Source: Hymenobacter latericoloratus (lineage in GTDB: Bacteria; Bacteroidota; Bacteroidia; Cytophagales; Hymenobacteraceae). From it: a DNA stretch of 64,000 nt. The notes beneath the pieces are model-generated. The model saw nothing but the letters and a program-made list of their open reading frames with translations. It was not told where the DNA came from and ran no database searches. The DNA is taken from contig NZ_JACHNV010000001.1 of NCBI RefSeq assembly GCF_014199535.1, forward strand, positions 930,001-994,000, read 5' to 3'. Numbering within the stretch: the stretch's first letter is position 1; every line of letters starts with the position of its first letter. The position numbers and the translations under genes are program-made. Of this stretch, positions 7,776 through 17,444 are shown one piece after another.

Positions 7776-8297
7776 TTATTGGCTTGGGCGCATCAGCTTC
7801 ATGAAGGTGCTGAGAAACCAGTTTTCGTCGGCTTTGATGAGGGTAGAGGCCGCTCCATCGGCAAACTCCGCGAAGCTGTGGATGCTGTCAATCATCTTGG
7901 TGAAGCTTTCCGTTTCCTCGGAGGTAGCGCCGGGTGTAGGCTCCACCTGCTTGATTTCGCTGAGCACGCGCATAATGGGCTCCAGTTCCCGCTTGCGCCG
8001 CTCCTTCAGAATCAGGGTGGCCACCCGGTGAATATCCTTTTCGGCCGAGAAAAACTCGCGCCGCTCGCCGGGGCGTAATTCCTTGCGCACAATGCCCCAG
8101 TCCATGAGGGCACGCACGTTCATGTTGGCGTTGCCCCGCGAAATTTGCAGCTGCTCCATCAGGTCCTCGGTGCTCAAGGCCCCCGGGGACACCAGCAACA
8201 ACGCGTGCACCTGCGCCATCGTCCGGCTCACGCCCCAGGCCGAGCCCAAAGTGCCCCAGCCTTCAATGAACTTGCTTTTGGCTTCGTCGAGTTGCAT
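7776..8297 (-). CDS. GbsR/MarR family transcriptional regulator
   Basis: A 173-residue winged-helix regulator of the GbsR group. The recognition region is LSTEDLMEQLQISRGNANMN, followed by a wing (RPGERREFFSAEKD) and a helical C-terminus that normally dimerises. Family members bind small ligands such as choline; the ligand here is unknown. The start ATG 8297 lies only 5 bp after a possible -7 box, TACATTTA (8302-8309). A TTG 19 bp further up falls inside the palindrome at 8326-8343, so the arrangement predicts self-repression and an almost leaderless mRNA. Confidence 0.88.
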   Translation of the reverse strand: MQLDEAKSKFIEGWGTLGSAWGVSRTMAQVHALLLVSPGALSTEDLMEQLQISRGNANMNVRALMDWGIVRKELRPGERREFFSAEKDIHRVATLILKERRKRELEPIMRVLSEIKQVEPTPGATSEETESFTKMIDSIHSFAEFADGAASTLIKADENWFLSTFMKLMRPSQ

Positions 8298-8301
8298 GGT
8301 G

Positions 8302-8331
8302 TAAATGTAAAAGAGTATTCTAAACTTTCAA
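8302..8331 (-). promoter_or_regulatory. Promoter of the GbsR-type gene
   Basis: On the minus strand TTG (8331-8329) is 19 bp from TACATTTA (8309-8302), one mismatch from TAnnTTTG. The TTG is part of the palindrome TTTCAA...TTGAAA, so regulator binding would block it. Confidence 0.4.
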
Positions 8332-8343
8332 TAATAATTGAAA
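8326..8343. promoter_or_regulatory. Candidate GbsR-type operator upstream of its own gene
   Basis: TTTCAATAATAATTGAAA is a palindrome with the same half-sites and 6-bp centre as the one at 7734-7751. The flanking AAAC before it is shared too. Confidence 0.6.
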
Positions 8344-8394
8344 CAATATTTTTCTGCTGATTGGCAAGAGTTAGCGCGCTAATGAAGGAGCGTT

Positions 8395-8781
8395 CTAGCG
8401 GCTTTCTAGGAATGCGCGCCTTTCTTCCTTGAACTGGGCAGAGTCCATGCGTACGTATCGTATAGCTTCGGCGAAAATTAAGCTGTCTTCACTAGGAGAA
8501 AGCCTGACCGCAAACTTGTATCCCAAGCAGCCCTGAGATACTGTAATAGAGTCGTTATGGTGGCTGAACCAGATGGTATTGACTCCCGAGGAATTGAGTG
8601 TTAACATGCGCAATTGCCCACCAGCTCTAGTAAAGAATATGTTATCGTTCCGCTCACCTGATATGGAAACTTCCGATACGCTACGCCACGCCCCTAGCAC
8701 TGCTGCTTCATGGTCAGGGAGTGGCTTACCGCAGCTACATACAAGCAGCAGGCTTGCTAAACGGATAAGGTTCTGCAGCAT
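8395..8781 (-). CDS. Putative lipoprotein of unknown function
   Basis: A 128-residue protein with a lipoprotein-type signal (LIRLASLLLVCSC, lipidation Cys near residue 17). The mature part is predicted beta-rich and reads like a lipocalin-like or META-type small domain (VLGAWRSVSEVSI, then GGQLRMLTLNSSG). I recognise no family with certainty. It stands alone between the GbsR-type gene and dnaE. Its DNA is more A/T-rich than its neighbours, which may mean it was acquired or is evolving fast. Confidence 0.65.
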   Translation of the reverse strand: MLQNLIRLASLLLVCSCGKPLPDHEAAVLGAWRSVSEVSISGERNDNIFFTRAGGQLRMLTLNSSGVNTIWFSHHNDSITVSQGCLGYKFAVRLSPSEDSLIFAEAIRYVRMDSAQFKEERRAFLESR

Positions 8782-8868
8782 TTGTCAATGGCGTTAACGA
8801 CAGCGACGCGGGTAGTGTGTGTTAAACTAAGCACTACCCGCGTCGGCTGGGGCATTATCGAATCTACT

Positions 8869-11800
8869 TTATATCAGCTGGCAGGCGTCAATTTCCATTT
8901 CGCGCATTTTGCGGATAAACTCTTTGGGTTCGATGCGGTAGCGGCGGGAGTAGGTATCCACGGTCAGGTGTTCGTGGGGCTCGGCGAACTTGATTTCCAG
9001 CTTCTTGGAGCCGGCACAGCCTTCCACGGCTTCCATGAACCGGTCCATGAAGGGCTCGGTGATGGTGCGCAGGTCGAGCTGTACGCGCACGCCGTTGGCG
9101 AGCTTTTCGGCCACGTTGAACAGGGGCTCCATGGTCAGAATCTTGAACTCGAACTGGTCGGAGTCGCGGAAGCGCTGGGCGTACTTGCCCCGGATGTACA
9201 TGGGCGGCACCTGCTCCTTATCGTAGTTGCGCGGGTTAATCAGGGCCGAGAACCGGGAATAATCGTCGCGGAATAAGGCCAGGTTCAGGCTCGACTCGTA
9301 GTCTTCCACGCTGAACGAGACGAAGGGCTGGCCGGTCTTGGTGGTTTTGAACAGGACGTTGGAAATCAGCCCGGCTACCGTCACCTCGCGGTTTTTGTAG
9401 TTCTCCACCTTGTCCAGAGAGCAGGTGCAGTAAGAGTCGATTTCCAGCTTGAAGTCATCCAGGGGGTGGCCCGAGAGGTAGAAGCCTACTACCTCCTTTT
9501 CGCGGCGCAGCAGTTCGGTGGCGGGCCAGGGCTCCATATCGGCCACTTTAGGCAAAGGCATGGCTACCGCCCCAAAGGCCCCGCCGCCAAACAGGCTCTG
9601 CTGGGCTGAATCCTGGTCGGCCTGGTACTGCTGACCCATTTTCACCGCCTTGTCGATGAGGTTCTGGTCATTAGCCGGAGCCTCTACAAACTGCCGACGG
9701 TGGTACCGCTCAAACGAATCAAAAGCACCGGAAAGGGCCAGGCTTTCAAACGTCTTCTTGTTGACGGCCCGCAGGTTTACGCGCTTCGAGAAGTCGAAAA
9801 TATCGGTGTACGGGCCTTTCTTCTCCCGCTCGGCTACAATGCTCTCAATAGCAGCCTCGCCGGCGCCCTTCACAGCGGCCATGCCAAAACGGATCTGGCC
9901 CTTCTCGTTTACGTTGAACTTGAGAATGGATTCGTTCACGTCGGGGCCGAGTACCTGCACGCCTTGGCGGCGGGCTTCCTCAATAAAGAAGGTTACCTTC
10001 TTGATATCCGACATGTTGTTGGTGAGCACGGCGGCCATGTACTCGGCGGGGTAGTTGGCCTTGAGGTAGCCGGTCTGGTAGGCCACTACGGAGTAGGCGG
10101 CGGAGTGGGAGCGGTTGAAGCCGTAGGCCGCAAACTTCTCCATCACGTCGAACACTTCGTTGGCCTTTTTGGGCTTGATGCCGTGCAGCTTCTCGGCGCC
10201 GGCGCAGAATTTCTCCCGCTCCTGGGCCATCTTCTTCATGTCCTTTTTCCCCATGGCCCGGCGCAAGAGGTCGGCGCCGCCGAGGGAGTAGCCGGCCAGA
10301 ATCTGGGCGGCCTGCATGATCTGCTCCTGGTACACCATAATGCCCTGGGAGTAGTTCAGAATGGGCTCCAGCAGCTCGTGGGGGTACTCAATCTCCTCGC
10401 GGCCGTGCTTGCGGTTGATGAAGTTCGGGATGAACTGCATGGGGCCCGGCCGGTACAGGGCGTTCATGGCAATCAGGTCCTCGATGTTGGTGGGTTTGAG
10501 GTCCTTGAGGTACATGCGCATGCCCTCGGACTCAAACTGGAACGTGCCGATGGTGTCGCCGCGCTGGTACAGCTCGTAGGTTTTGGGGTCGTCCAGGGGG
10601 ATGTCGTCGATGTTGATATCGACGCCGTGGTTTTTCTTGATAAGCTCCAGGGCATCGACAATAATTGTCAGCGTCTTCAGCCCCAGAAAGTCCATCTTTA
10701 GCATCCCGGCCGATTCAATCACCTTCCCATCAAACTGGGTCACGAGCAGGTCCGAGTCTTTCGACGTCGAAACCGGAATGTACTTCGTGATGTCGTCGGG
10801 GGCGATGATGACGCCGGCGGCGTGAATGCCGGTGTTGCGCACCGAGCCTTCCAGCTTTTCCGCCAGGCGCAGAATCTGGCCCCGTAGGTTGTCGGGCGCG
10901 TCGTCGCGCCGGATCATGTCGAGCTCCTGGTTTTCGGCAAAGGCCCCGGCCAGGGTAGTGCCGGGCTTTTCGGGTACCATCTTGGCCAGCTCGTTCGTGA
11001 CGGGCAGGGGTAGCTCCATGGCCCGGGCCACGTCCTTGATGCTGGACTTGGCGGCCATGGTACCGAAGGTGATAATCTGGGCTACCTGCGTCTTGCCGTA
11101 CTTGTCCACCACGTAGTCAATCACCCGCTGGCGGTTCACGTCGTCAAAGTCAATGTCGATATCGGGCATCGACACGCGCTCCGGGTTCAGAAAACGCTCG
11201 AACAGCAGGCTGTACTTAATCGGGTCGATGTTGGTAATGCCCACGCAATAGGCTACGGCCGAGCCGGCCGCCGAACCCCGGCCCGGGCCCACGGCCACGC
11301 CCATATCCCGGCCGCGGTTGATGAAGTCCTGCACAATGAGGAAGTAGCCCGCGAAGCCCATCGTCTCGATGATGCGCAGCTCATAATCCAGCCGTTCTTC
11401 AATTTCCGGGGTGCGCTCCGCGTAACGGGGCGGCTTGGTCATCGTCAGGTTGCCCTTGCCGGCCGAGGGGCCGAAGGCGCCCACGTAGGTCAGCTCGCGC
11501 AGAAACTCGTCGGCGTTGGCGAAGGGCGCCGGAATGGGGAAGTTGGGCAGCAGAATGTCGCGCGCCAGCTTGGGCGGCGTGATTTTGTCGATGATGTCGT
11601 TGGTGTTGTCCAGGCTTTCCGGCACGTCGCGGAACAGCTGGCTCATTTCCTCCTGGGTCTTGAAGTAGAACTGGTCGTTGGGGAAGCCGAAGCGGGAGCG
11701 GGGCCGGGGCATCTGGGCTTCCTCGTCGATGCGCATGAGCTGGCGGCGGATCTGGTCGTCAGAAGAAGCCAGGGGGCGCAGGTTGTCGAGGTGGTCGTAG

Positions 11801-12591
11801 AGCACCTTGTTGTCCGACGACATCAGGCGGAAGTACTTGGTCTGGAAGTCACCGACCGGAATGCTGTGTTCCTCGCCCGTATTCACGCACAAAAGCAAAT
11901 CGTGGGGGGCAAAGTCCTCCTGATTCACGTAGTGCGAGTCGTTGGTGCAGATAACCTTGACGTTGTACTTCCGGGCCCACTTCAGCAGAATCTGGTTGAG
12001 GTCCTCCTGGCTTTTGCCCGTGTTATCGATGTTTTCAATACCGTGGCGCTGAATCTCGATGTAGTAGTCCTCGCCAAACACGTCCAGCCACCACTGCAGC
12101 AGCTTCTCGGCTTCGTCTTCCGATTTCCAGAGCAAGGCCTGCGGAATCTCGGCCCCGATGCAGCAGGAAGTGGCAATCAGACCCTCGTGGTACTGCAGCA
12201 GCAGCTCCTTATCAATGCGCGGGTACTTGGAGTACACGCCTTCAATGAAGCTCATGGAGCAGAGCTTGGCCAGGTTCTGGTAGCCGGCCTGGTCTTTGGC
12301 CAGCAGCAGCTGGTGGTGGCGCACGTCCCGCTCGCCCTTCTCGCGGCTGAAGCTTTTCTTGTGCCGGTCCTCCACCAGGTAAAACTCGCAGCCCACAATG
12401 GGCTTCACGTTGTACTTGTTCGCCTCGGCCACGAAGTTGAAGGCCCCGAACATGTTGCCGTGGTCGGTGAGGGCTACGGCGGGCATGCCGTCGGCCTGGG
12501 CCTTTTTCATCAGGGCCGAAATGCTGGCCTGACCATCAAGCAGGGAATATTGCGTGTGGCAGTGGAGGTGCGAGAATACGGGCATGGGCAA
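8869..12591 (-). CDS. dnaE: DNA polymerase III subunit alpha
   Basis: The replicative polymerase, 1240 residues. The PHP domain (residues 1 to about 280) opens with FSHLHCHTQYSLLDG and keeps TDHGNMFG and CTNDSHYVN, so metal-binding residues look well preserved and PHP exonuclease activity is possible. The catalytic palm has VGPGRGSAAGSAVAYC and the aspartates of SMPDIDIDFDD. The fingers/tau-contact region includes YRPGPMQFIPNF and LRRAMGKKDMKKM. An HhH segment and an OB-fold follow (FVSFSVEDYESSLNLALF). Length and order are those of DnaE1. The start at ATG 12591 leaves only seven residues before the first PHP histidine. Confidence 0.97.
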   Translation of the reverse strand: MPMPVFSHLHCHTQYSLLDGQASISALMKKAQADGMPAVALTDHGNMFGAFNFVAEANKYNVKPIVGCEFYLVEDRHKKSFSREKGERDVRHHQLLLAKDQAGYQNLAKLCSMSFIEGVYSKYPRIDKELLLQYHEGLIATSCCIGAEIPQALLWKSEDEAEKLLQWWLDVFGEDYYIEIQRHGIENIDNTGKSQEDLNQILLKWARKYNVKVICTNDSHYVNQEDFAPHDLLLCVNTGEEHSIPVGDFQTKYFRLMSSDNKVLYDHLDNLRPLASSDDQIRRQLMRIDEEAQMPRPRSRFGFPNDQFYFKTQEEMSQLFRDVPESLDNTNDIIDKITPPKLARDILLPNFPIPAPFANADEFLRELTYVGAFGPSAGKGNLTMTKPPRYAERTPEIEERLDYELRIIETMGFAGYFLIVQDFINRGRDMGVAVGPGRGSAAGSAVAYCVGITNIDPIKYSLLFERFLNPERVSMPDIDIDFDDVNRQRVIDYVVDKYGKTQVAQIITFGTMAAKSSIKDVARAMELPLPVTNELAKMVPEKPGTTLAGAFAENQELDMIRRDDAPDNLRGQILRLAEKLEGSVRNTGIHAAGVIIAPDDITKYIPVSTSKDSDLLVTQFDGKVIESAGMLKMDFLGLKTLTIIVDALELIKKNHGVDINIDDIPLDDPKTYELYQRGDTIGTFQFESEGMRMYLKDLKPTNIEDLIAMNALYRPGPMQFIPNFINRKHGREEIEYPHELLEPILNYSQGIMVYQEQIMQAAQILAGYSLGGADLLRRAMGKKDMKKMAQEREKFCAGAEKLHGIKPKKANEVFDVMEKFAAYGFNRSHSAAYSVVAYQTGYLKANYPAEYMAAVLTNNMSDIKKVTFFIEEARRQGVQVLGPDVNESILKFNVNEKGQIRFGMAAVKGAGEAAIESIVAEREKKGPYTDIFDFSKRVNLRAVNKKTFESLALSGAFDSFERYHRRQFVEAPANDQNLIDKAVKMGQQYQADQDSAQQSLFGGGAFGAVAMPLPKVADMEPWPATELLRREKEVVGFYLSGHPLDDFKLEIDSYCTCSLDKVENYKNREVTVAGLISNVLFKTTKTGQPFVSFSVEDYESSLNLALFRDDYSRFSALINPRNYDKEQVPPMYIRGKYAQRFRDSDQFEFKILTMEPLFNVAEKLANGVRVQLDLRTITEPFMDRFMEAVEGCAGSKKLEIKFAEPHEHLTVDTYSRRYRIEPKEFIRKMREMEIDACQLI

Positions 12592-12871
12592 ACAAACTCC
12601 GCACCGTTAGGGGGCGAAGCGGAAGTAAAGTTACCGCCGAGGCAGGGGAAAGGAAACGTTGCAGCGGCCGATGTTTTTGTGTATTGTCGGTCGGGCTACT
12701 TCCCTCGGCTGCGGTGGCGTAACGCTCTAACAACGAAACCGGCTACGGGGGTTCGGCCGGGGCCCGGGGGTAGGGGCGAGCTTGGCGCAACTCCTGTTAC
12801 CGCCGGCAAATTAAGGCGGCTATTCTGGCTGATCTGCCCTATCTTCCCGCTTCTCCGACTAGTGGCAGAAT

Positions 12872-14053
12872 ATGATATCCCGAACTATGTTGCGCCGGCT
12901 GCTGGGCGCGGGCCTGGCGTTGCTGGCCGGCTGCATTGAGCCGTTTGCGCCCGATGTGGTACAGGCTTCGGCCAACTACCTGGTGGTAGATGGCAGCATC
13001 AACAGCCAGGGCGTGAGCAGCATTCGCCTCTCGCGTACGCAAAGTCTGAACCAGAGCGGCCCACCACCGCCCGAAACCCAGGCGCGTATTTACATTGAGG
13101 AAGAAGGCGGGCGGCGGTACGCGCTGGCAGAAAGCCCCGCCGGTACCTATACCTCGGCGGCACTGGCGCTGAGCCCGGGCACCCGCGTGCGCCTGCACCT
13201 GACTACGGCCGACCAGAAAGAGTACGCGTCCGACTTTGCCACCGCCAAGCGTACACCGCCTATCGACTCGGTTTCCTGGCAGGCGGGTAGCCAGGGGGTG
13301 CAGCTCTACGTAAATGCCCACGACGACTCCCGCCAGAGCCGTTACTACCGCTGGAGCTACGAGGAAACCTGGGAGTTTACCTCGGCAGCCAACTCCGTGC
13401 TGGAATACCAGAACGGGCGGCTCGTGGACCGCAAGGAAGACATTTACCACTGCTGGGCTTCCGAAATCTCCACCGCCATTAAGCTGGGTACTACCGCCCG
13501 CCTGAGCCAGGACGTGGTTTCGCGCCAGCCCCTGACGCTGCTGCCGCCTACCTCCGGCAAGCTCCGCTTCAAGTACAGCATTCTGGTAAAGCAGTATGCC
13601 CTGACCGCCGAGGAGTACACCTACTGGGAACTGCTGCGCAAGAACACCGAGGACATCGGGACGCTGTTTGACCCCTTGCCTTCGGAGCTGACGGGCAACA
13701 TCCGCTGCCTAACTGATGCCGGGGAAAAGGTGCTGGGGTTTGTGGGGGTGCAGTCGGTAACCGAGAAGCGCCTCTTTATCACGCCCGAGCAGCTGCCGGG
13801 CGACTGGCGCTTCCGGACCGGTTACGAAGGCTGCTATCCGCTCGATACAATTCCGCAGTTTACTACCACGCCTACCTCCGGCTCGCAGCCCTCGCCGGAA
13901 CAGGTTATCGACTTTTTTCGGTCCGGTATTGCCATTCCGGTTAATGTGCTCTATAAGCGAGGCAACCCCACGCCCTACTATTTGTACGAGACGGTGGAGT
14001 GCATCGACTGCCGGCGGCGCGGTACCAACGTGCGGCCCCGCTTCTGGCAGTAG
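12872..14053 (+). CDS. DUF4249 family lipoprotein
   Basis: A 393-residue outer-membrane or surface lipoprotein of the Bacteroidota DUF4249 family. The lipobox is LLAGC in LGAGLALLAGCIEPFAPDV, and typical family blocks follow (ANYLVVDGSINSQG, RYYRWSYEETWEF, CWASEISTAIKLGTT). Members usually sit next to a TonB-dependent receptor and may help bind its substrate. Here no receptor is adjacent; the nearest barrel is at 17445-20408 on the other strand. ATG 12872 and ATG 12887 are both possible starts, and the second gives a more typical signal peptide. Confidence 0.85.
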   Translation: MISRTMLRRLLGAGLALLAGCIEPFAPDVVQASANYLVVDGSINSQGVSSIRLSRTQSLNQSGPPPPETQARIYIEEEGGRRYALAESPAGTYTSAALALSPGTRVRLHLTTADQKEYASDFATAKRTPPIDSVSWQAGSQGVQLYVNAHDDSRQSRYYRWSYEETWEFTSAANSVLEYQNGRLVDRKEDIYHCWASEISTAIKLGTTARLSQDVVSRQPLTLLPPTSGKLRFKYSILVKQYALTAEEYTYWELLRKNTEDIGTLFDPLPSELTGNIRCLTDAGEKVLGFVGVQSVTEKRLFITPEQLPGDWRFRTGYEGCYPLDTIPQFTTTPTSGSQPSPEQVIDFFRSGIAIPVNVLYKRGNPTPYYLYETVECIDCRRRGTNVRPRFWQ

Positions 14054-14120
14054 CTGGCAGGTGGTGCTGATTTTCTTGAGGTCGGATAAATACTTGTCAG
14101 GTAAATAACTATAACAAGTA

Positions 14121-14162
14121 ACAAGCAAGAAGGCAGCCCAAACGGGCTGCCTTCTTGCTTGT
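14121..14162. terminator. Bidirectional terminator, 19-bp perfect stem
   Basis: The arms 14121-14139 and 14144-14162 are perfectly complementary with a 4-nt loop. It separates the convergent genes ending at 14053 and 14186. The T runs are short, so it could also be a repeat-type hairpin. Confidence 0.7.
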
Positions 14163-14185
14163 TAAGACCCGGAAATAGCCCCGGC

Positions 14186-14926
14186 TTACTTGGCGGCTTC
14201 CACCACCAGCACTTCGCCTACCTTCACCCCATTGTCGGGCTTATCATTCCACTCCTGCAGCTGAGCGGGCGTAACGCCGTACTGCCGCGAGATGCTGAAC
14301 AGGGTTTCCCCCTTCTGCACGGTGTGATGGGCCGCGTTGGCCGCCGCTTTCGGGGTAGGGGCGGGGGCTTGGGTTTTGGGCGCGGCGGCAGCCACTACTA
14401 CGGCCGTCTGGGGCTTGGCCGGGGCCGCGGTAGCCGCCGGAGCAGCCGCTACGCCGGGCGCGGCCGGACTGGTTGCAGCGGTGGCCGCCCGGGAAGTGCC
14501 CAGAAAACCGGAGGCGCGGAGGCGTTCGGCCGCGAGCTTGAGGCCCGGATTTTTGGCGGCGCGGGCGTCAAAGCCCTTAAACTGCGGGCTGCGCAGCAGC
14601 GTGTTCAGCTCAACCTGCCAGGGCTGGCGGCGCAGGCGCTGGGCCAGCTGCTGCTGCTGCTCGCGCGGCAGGCTGGCGGTGTAATGGCTCAGGCGCTGGT
14701 TCAGAACCGGAATTTCGACCAGAGCCTTATCGATGAGCTCCGTGGCGCGGGCATCATTGGGCTCGAAGTAAATGGCCCGGAGCTGCCGGACGCTGGTTTG
14801 CACCAGCCCGGACATTACCCGCACTGAGTCGTCGGAGAGGGTAGGGGTTGTTTGCTGGGCCTGCGCCGCAAAAGCGCCAAAAGACAAGCCAACCAGCGGC
14901 ACCAGAGTGCGGAAAACGAAACGCAT
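14186..14926 (-). CDS. Secreted LysM-domain protein
   Basis: A 246-residue exported protein. ATG 14926 starts a signal peptide (MRFVFRTLVPLVGLSFGAFA, then AQAQ). The middle (about 30-125) is alpha-helical, followed by an Ala/Pro-rich linker (about 130-195) and one C-terminal LysM domain (HTVQKGETLFSISRQYGVTP, WNDKPDNGVKVGEVLVVE). LysM binds peptidoglycan, so the protein probably sits at the cell wall. It follows the lytic transglycosylase gene by 48 bp on the same strand and its LysM closely resembles that protein's last LysM. Cotranscription is likely. Confidence 0.85.
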   Translation of the reverse strand: MRFVFRTLVPLVGLSFGAFAAQAQQTTPTLSDDSVRVMSGLVQTSVRQLRAIYFEPNDARATELIDKALVEIPVLNQRLSHYTASLPREQQQQLAQRLRRQPWQVELNTLLRSPQFKGFDARAAKNPGLKLAAERLRASGFLGTSRAATAATSPAAPGVAAAPAATAAPAKPQTAVVVAAAAPKTQAPAPTPKAAANAAHHTVQKGETLFSISRQYGVTPAQLQEWNDKPDNGVKVGEVLVVEAAK

Positions 14927-14974
14927 GGGGTAATAAAAACGAACTCGAAAAAGAATATATAAAAGGGGCATCGG

Positions 14975-17212
14975 CTATTGGGCCGGCTTAATCAGGAGCA
15001 CTTCCCCGGGCTTCACGGCGAAATCGGGCTTGCTGTTCCACTCCATAATCTGCTTGATGGTGACTTTGTACTTGCGGGAGATGCTGTACATCGTCTCGCC
15101 GGGCTGCACCGTGTGCTGTACACTGGCGGCTGCAGCCGGTGCCGGGGCAGGCGCCGGGGCGGCGGGTTTGGGAGTTGCCGGAGCGGGGCGGGAAACGGGC
15201 GCCGGGGTAGCCGGAGCGGCCGGCGTAGGTGCGCCGGGTGCCGCCACCCGCAGCACTTGCCCAATTCGCAGCGAAGGATTCTGGGGCAGGTTGTTCCACA
15301 AAACAATATCGGCGGGGCGCAGGCCAAAGCGCCGCGCCACCGAATACAGGTTCTCCTTGGGCTGTACCGTGTGCAGGCCGTTGGCCGGAACTGCCTCTAC
15401 CGGGGTGGCAGCCGGCGCGGCTATAGCGGGCGGCGCCGGCCGGTTGGTGGGCGCCGCCGCGCTGGCGGCGGGAGCCTCTGGCTTGGTAATGGGGGTAGGA
15501 GCCGGGGCGGGAGCAGCAGTTGGTCGCGTTGCCGGGGGCAGGGGCTGCGCGGCCGCCTCGGTTGGGGCTTCGCTTACCTCTGGCTCGTCGGCCACTGGGG
15601 CTGCCGTGGGCAGTGGCTTTTTAGGAGCCGGGGGTGCCGTAGTAGGGCGGTCGGTAGCGCCCGGCGTAGCCGCGGCAGGAAGAGCCGGCGGCAGGTTGTT
15701 GAGGTTTTCGGTATGCTCATCGGTGGCGCTATCGGGCTGCACAACGGTGCTACTCTCTTCCTCCACGGCATCTTCCAGAATACGGGCCGAGCCGGCGGTG
15801 CGGCCCATATAGGGCTCGGCCTCATCGGCTTTGCGCTTTTTCTCGGGTTGTTTGGTAGCCGCCGGGGCTGGGGTAGCGGCGGCCGGCGCGGGGGCCACAG
15901 CCGGAGCAGCAGCCGTTACCGGCTTTTCAAAGGCCGCCATGGCCGTGGCGTTGTTACCATCGGCGTACTCCACGGGCACGTTTTTGGGGCGGGTGTGCTG
16001 CAGCCACAGCACGCGGCCCGGCCGCAATTCCTCGTTGCGGGGCATGCGGTTTTTGCTCCAGATGGCCTTGGCCCGCACCCCGTATTTCTGCGACACGGTG
16101 GCTACACTTTCGCCGGGGCGGGCTACGTGGTATTCCACGGCCGCTTTGTCGCGCTTTTTCTGCACGAAGTAGGGCTGGCCGGGCACGATGTTGTCGAAGG
16201 CAAACAGGTCGTTGTACTGCATGAACTTCTTCATCTTCAGGCCCGCCCGCTTGGCCAGGCTTTCCTTGGTGTCGCCGGGTAGGGCTATCAAGGCGCGCAA
16301 GCCATTTACCCGCACGAAATCGGCGTTTTCGGGGTCAGCGGTGGGTTGGTTGAGCAGCTGGCCGGCGGTAGCGTTTTTCTGCTGGGCGGCCAGGGCCGTG
16401 AGCTGCAGCGGATCGGTGATGGGCACCAGCATGGTGTACACCCGGTCGGTGGGCACGGTGGGGGCCAGCAGCCAGCGGTTGTGCTTGGCCAGGTCCTCGG
16501 GGTTTTGCTGCAGGGCCTGGGCCATAATGGACAGGGGCTTACCGGCCGGGGCCGGAAACTCCTGGAACAGCAGCGGCGGCCGCGTATTCAGCCCCACAGC
16601 CGACTCAAACGCCACTTTGTGGGCCAGAAAAGTGAGTATGTAGGGGTGGGTCTGCTCCGAGATTTCCACCTCGGTGGCGTCGGCGTCGGTGGGCAGGGTG
16701 TAGGGCTTGGTGCCGGTGAGGCCGAGGTTGTAGCTGAGCAGAGAGTTGGCCCAGTTGCGCAGCACTTTGTTGTTGCGCAGCAGGTACTGGGCCGCCGCCT
16801 TCGAAGAGGCCACAATGTGCTTGCGCTCATCCACGGCGTCGTTCATGAGCAGACCAAAATCGGCGGCCGATTCCCGCTTGAACTGCCAGTAGCCCACAGC
16901 ATCGTGTATGCTCTGCGCGTCGCCCTGCAAACCGCTTTCCTGCAGGGCCAGAAAGTGAAAGTCCAGGGGCAGTCCTTCCTGCTGAAACACGCGGTCAATC
17001 AGCGGGAAGTAGGCATCGGCCAGCACCACCCGGGCCTGAAAGGACGCCGGGTGCCGACGCAGGGCATCTACTTTCTGCTGAATGGCGGTGCGGCCTCCCT
17101 CGGTCAGGCGCAGGCGCAGGCCCGCCAGGCTGAGGTTTGTGGGAACCGGAACGGTTTGTGCGGCGGCCAGCAGCGGCAGCAGCAAAAAAAGCAGGAGTAC
17201 AATTCGTCTCAT
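14975..17212 (-). CDS. Lytic transglycosylase with several LysM domains (MltD-like)
   Basis: A periplasmic peptidoglycan-cleaving enzyme of 745 residues. ATG 17212 begins the signal peptide (MRRIVLLLFLLLPLLAAAQ). The SLT domain (about 55-200) carries the catalytic glutamate in FLALQESGLQGDAQ and the motif AVGYWQFKRESA. Several LysM modules follow: a degenerate one near FVRVNGLRALIALPGD, then YHVARPGESVATVSQKYG, HTVQPKENLYSVARRFG and HTVQPGETMYSISRKYK. Long Ala/Pro/Thr linkers (about 400-560 and 600-690) separate them. Domain order matches MltD. It probably forms an operon with the smaller LysM gene downstream. Confidence 0.9.
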   Translation of the reverse strand: MRRIVLLLFLLLPLLAAAQTVPVPTNLSLAGLRLRLTEGGRTAIQQKVDALRRHPASFQARVVLADAYFPLIDRVFQQEGLPLDFHFLALQESGLQGDAQSIHDAVGYWQFKRESAADFGLLMNDAVDERKHIVASSKAAAQYLLRNNKVLRNWANSLLSYNLGLTGTKPYTLPTDADATEVEISEQTHPYILTFLAHKVAFESAVGLNTRPPLLFQEFPAPAGKPLSIMAQALQQNPEDLAKHNRWLLAPTVPTDRVYTMLVPITDPLQLTALAAQQKNATAGQLLNQPTADPENADFVRVNGLRALIALPGDTKESLAKRAGLKMKKFMQYNDLFAFDNIVPGQPYFVQKKRDKAAVEYHVARPGESVATVSQKYGVRAKAIWSKNRMPRNEELRPGRVLWLQHTRPKNVPVEYADGNNATAMAAFEKPVTAAAPAVAPAPAAATPAPAATKQPEKKRKADEAEPYMGRTAGSARILEDAVEEESSTVVQPDSATDEHTENLNNLPPALPAAATPGATDRPTTAPPAPKKPLPTAAPVADEPEVSEAPTEAAAQPLPPATRPTAAPAPAPTPITKPEAPAASAAAPTNRPAPPAIAAPAATPVEAVPANGLHTVQPKENLYSVARRFGLRPADIVLWNNLPQNPSLRIGQVLRVAAPGAPTPAAPATPAPVSRPAPATPKPAAPAPAPAPAAAASVQHTVQPGETMYSISRKYKVTIKQIMEWNSKPDFAVKPGEVLLIKPAQ

Positions 17213-17381
17213 AAACAGGCAGGCAAACGGCAGGGCCGCCCTCGGATGCGCTGCCGGCCCTGTCAGCTTACAAAGTAGAGGAAAAATCGGGTGCCGATGA
17301 GCCTCTCCGGCGCAAATCCAACAGAATGGCAAAATACTACTCTGGGGTAGCCTGCCTGGTAACGCGTACTCTGCCTACCCC

Positions 17382-17432
17382 CTCAAAAAGCGCAAGGCCC
17401 CTACCGGAAGCAGGAGCCTTGCGCTTTTTGAG
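17382..17432. terminator. Terminator hairpin between LysM transglycosylase and barrel genes
   Basis: The 17-bp arms 17382-17398 and 17416-17432 (CTCAAAAAGCGCAAGGC and its complement) enclose a 17-nt loop. It lies 13 bp beyond the stop of the barrel gene, so it most likely ends that minus-strand transcript. Confidence 0.75.
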
Positions 17433-17444
17433 AGGGGTAGGGCG

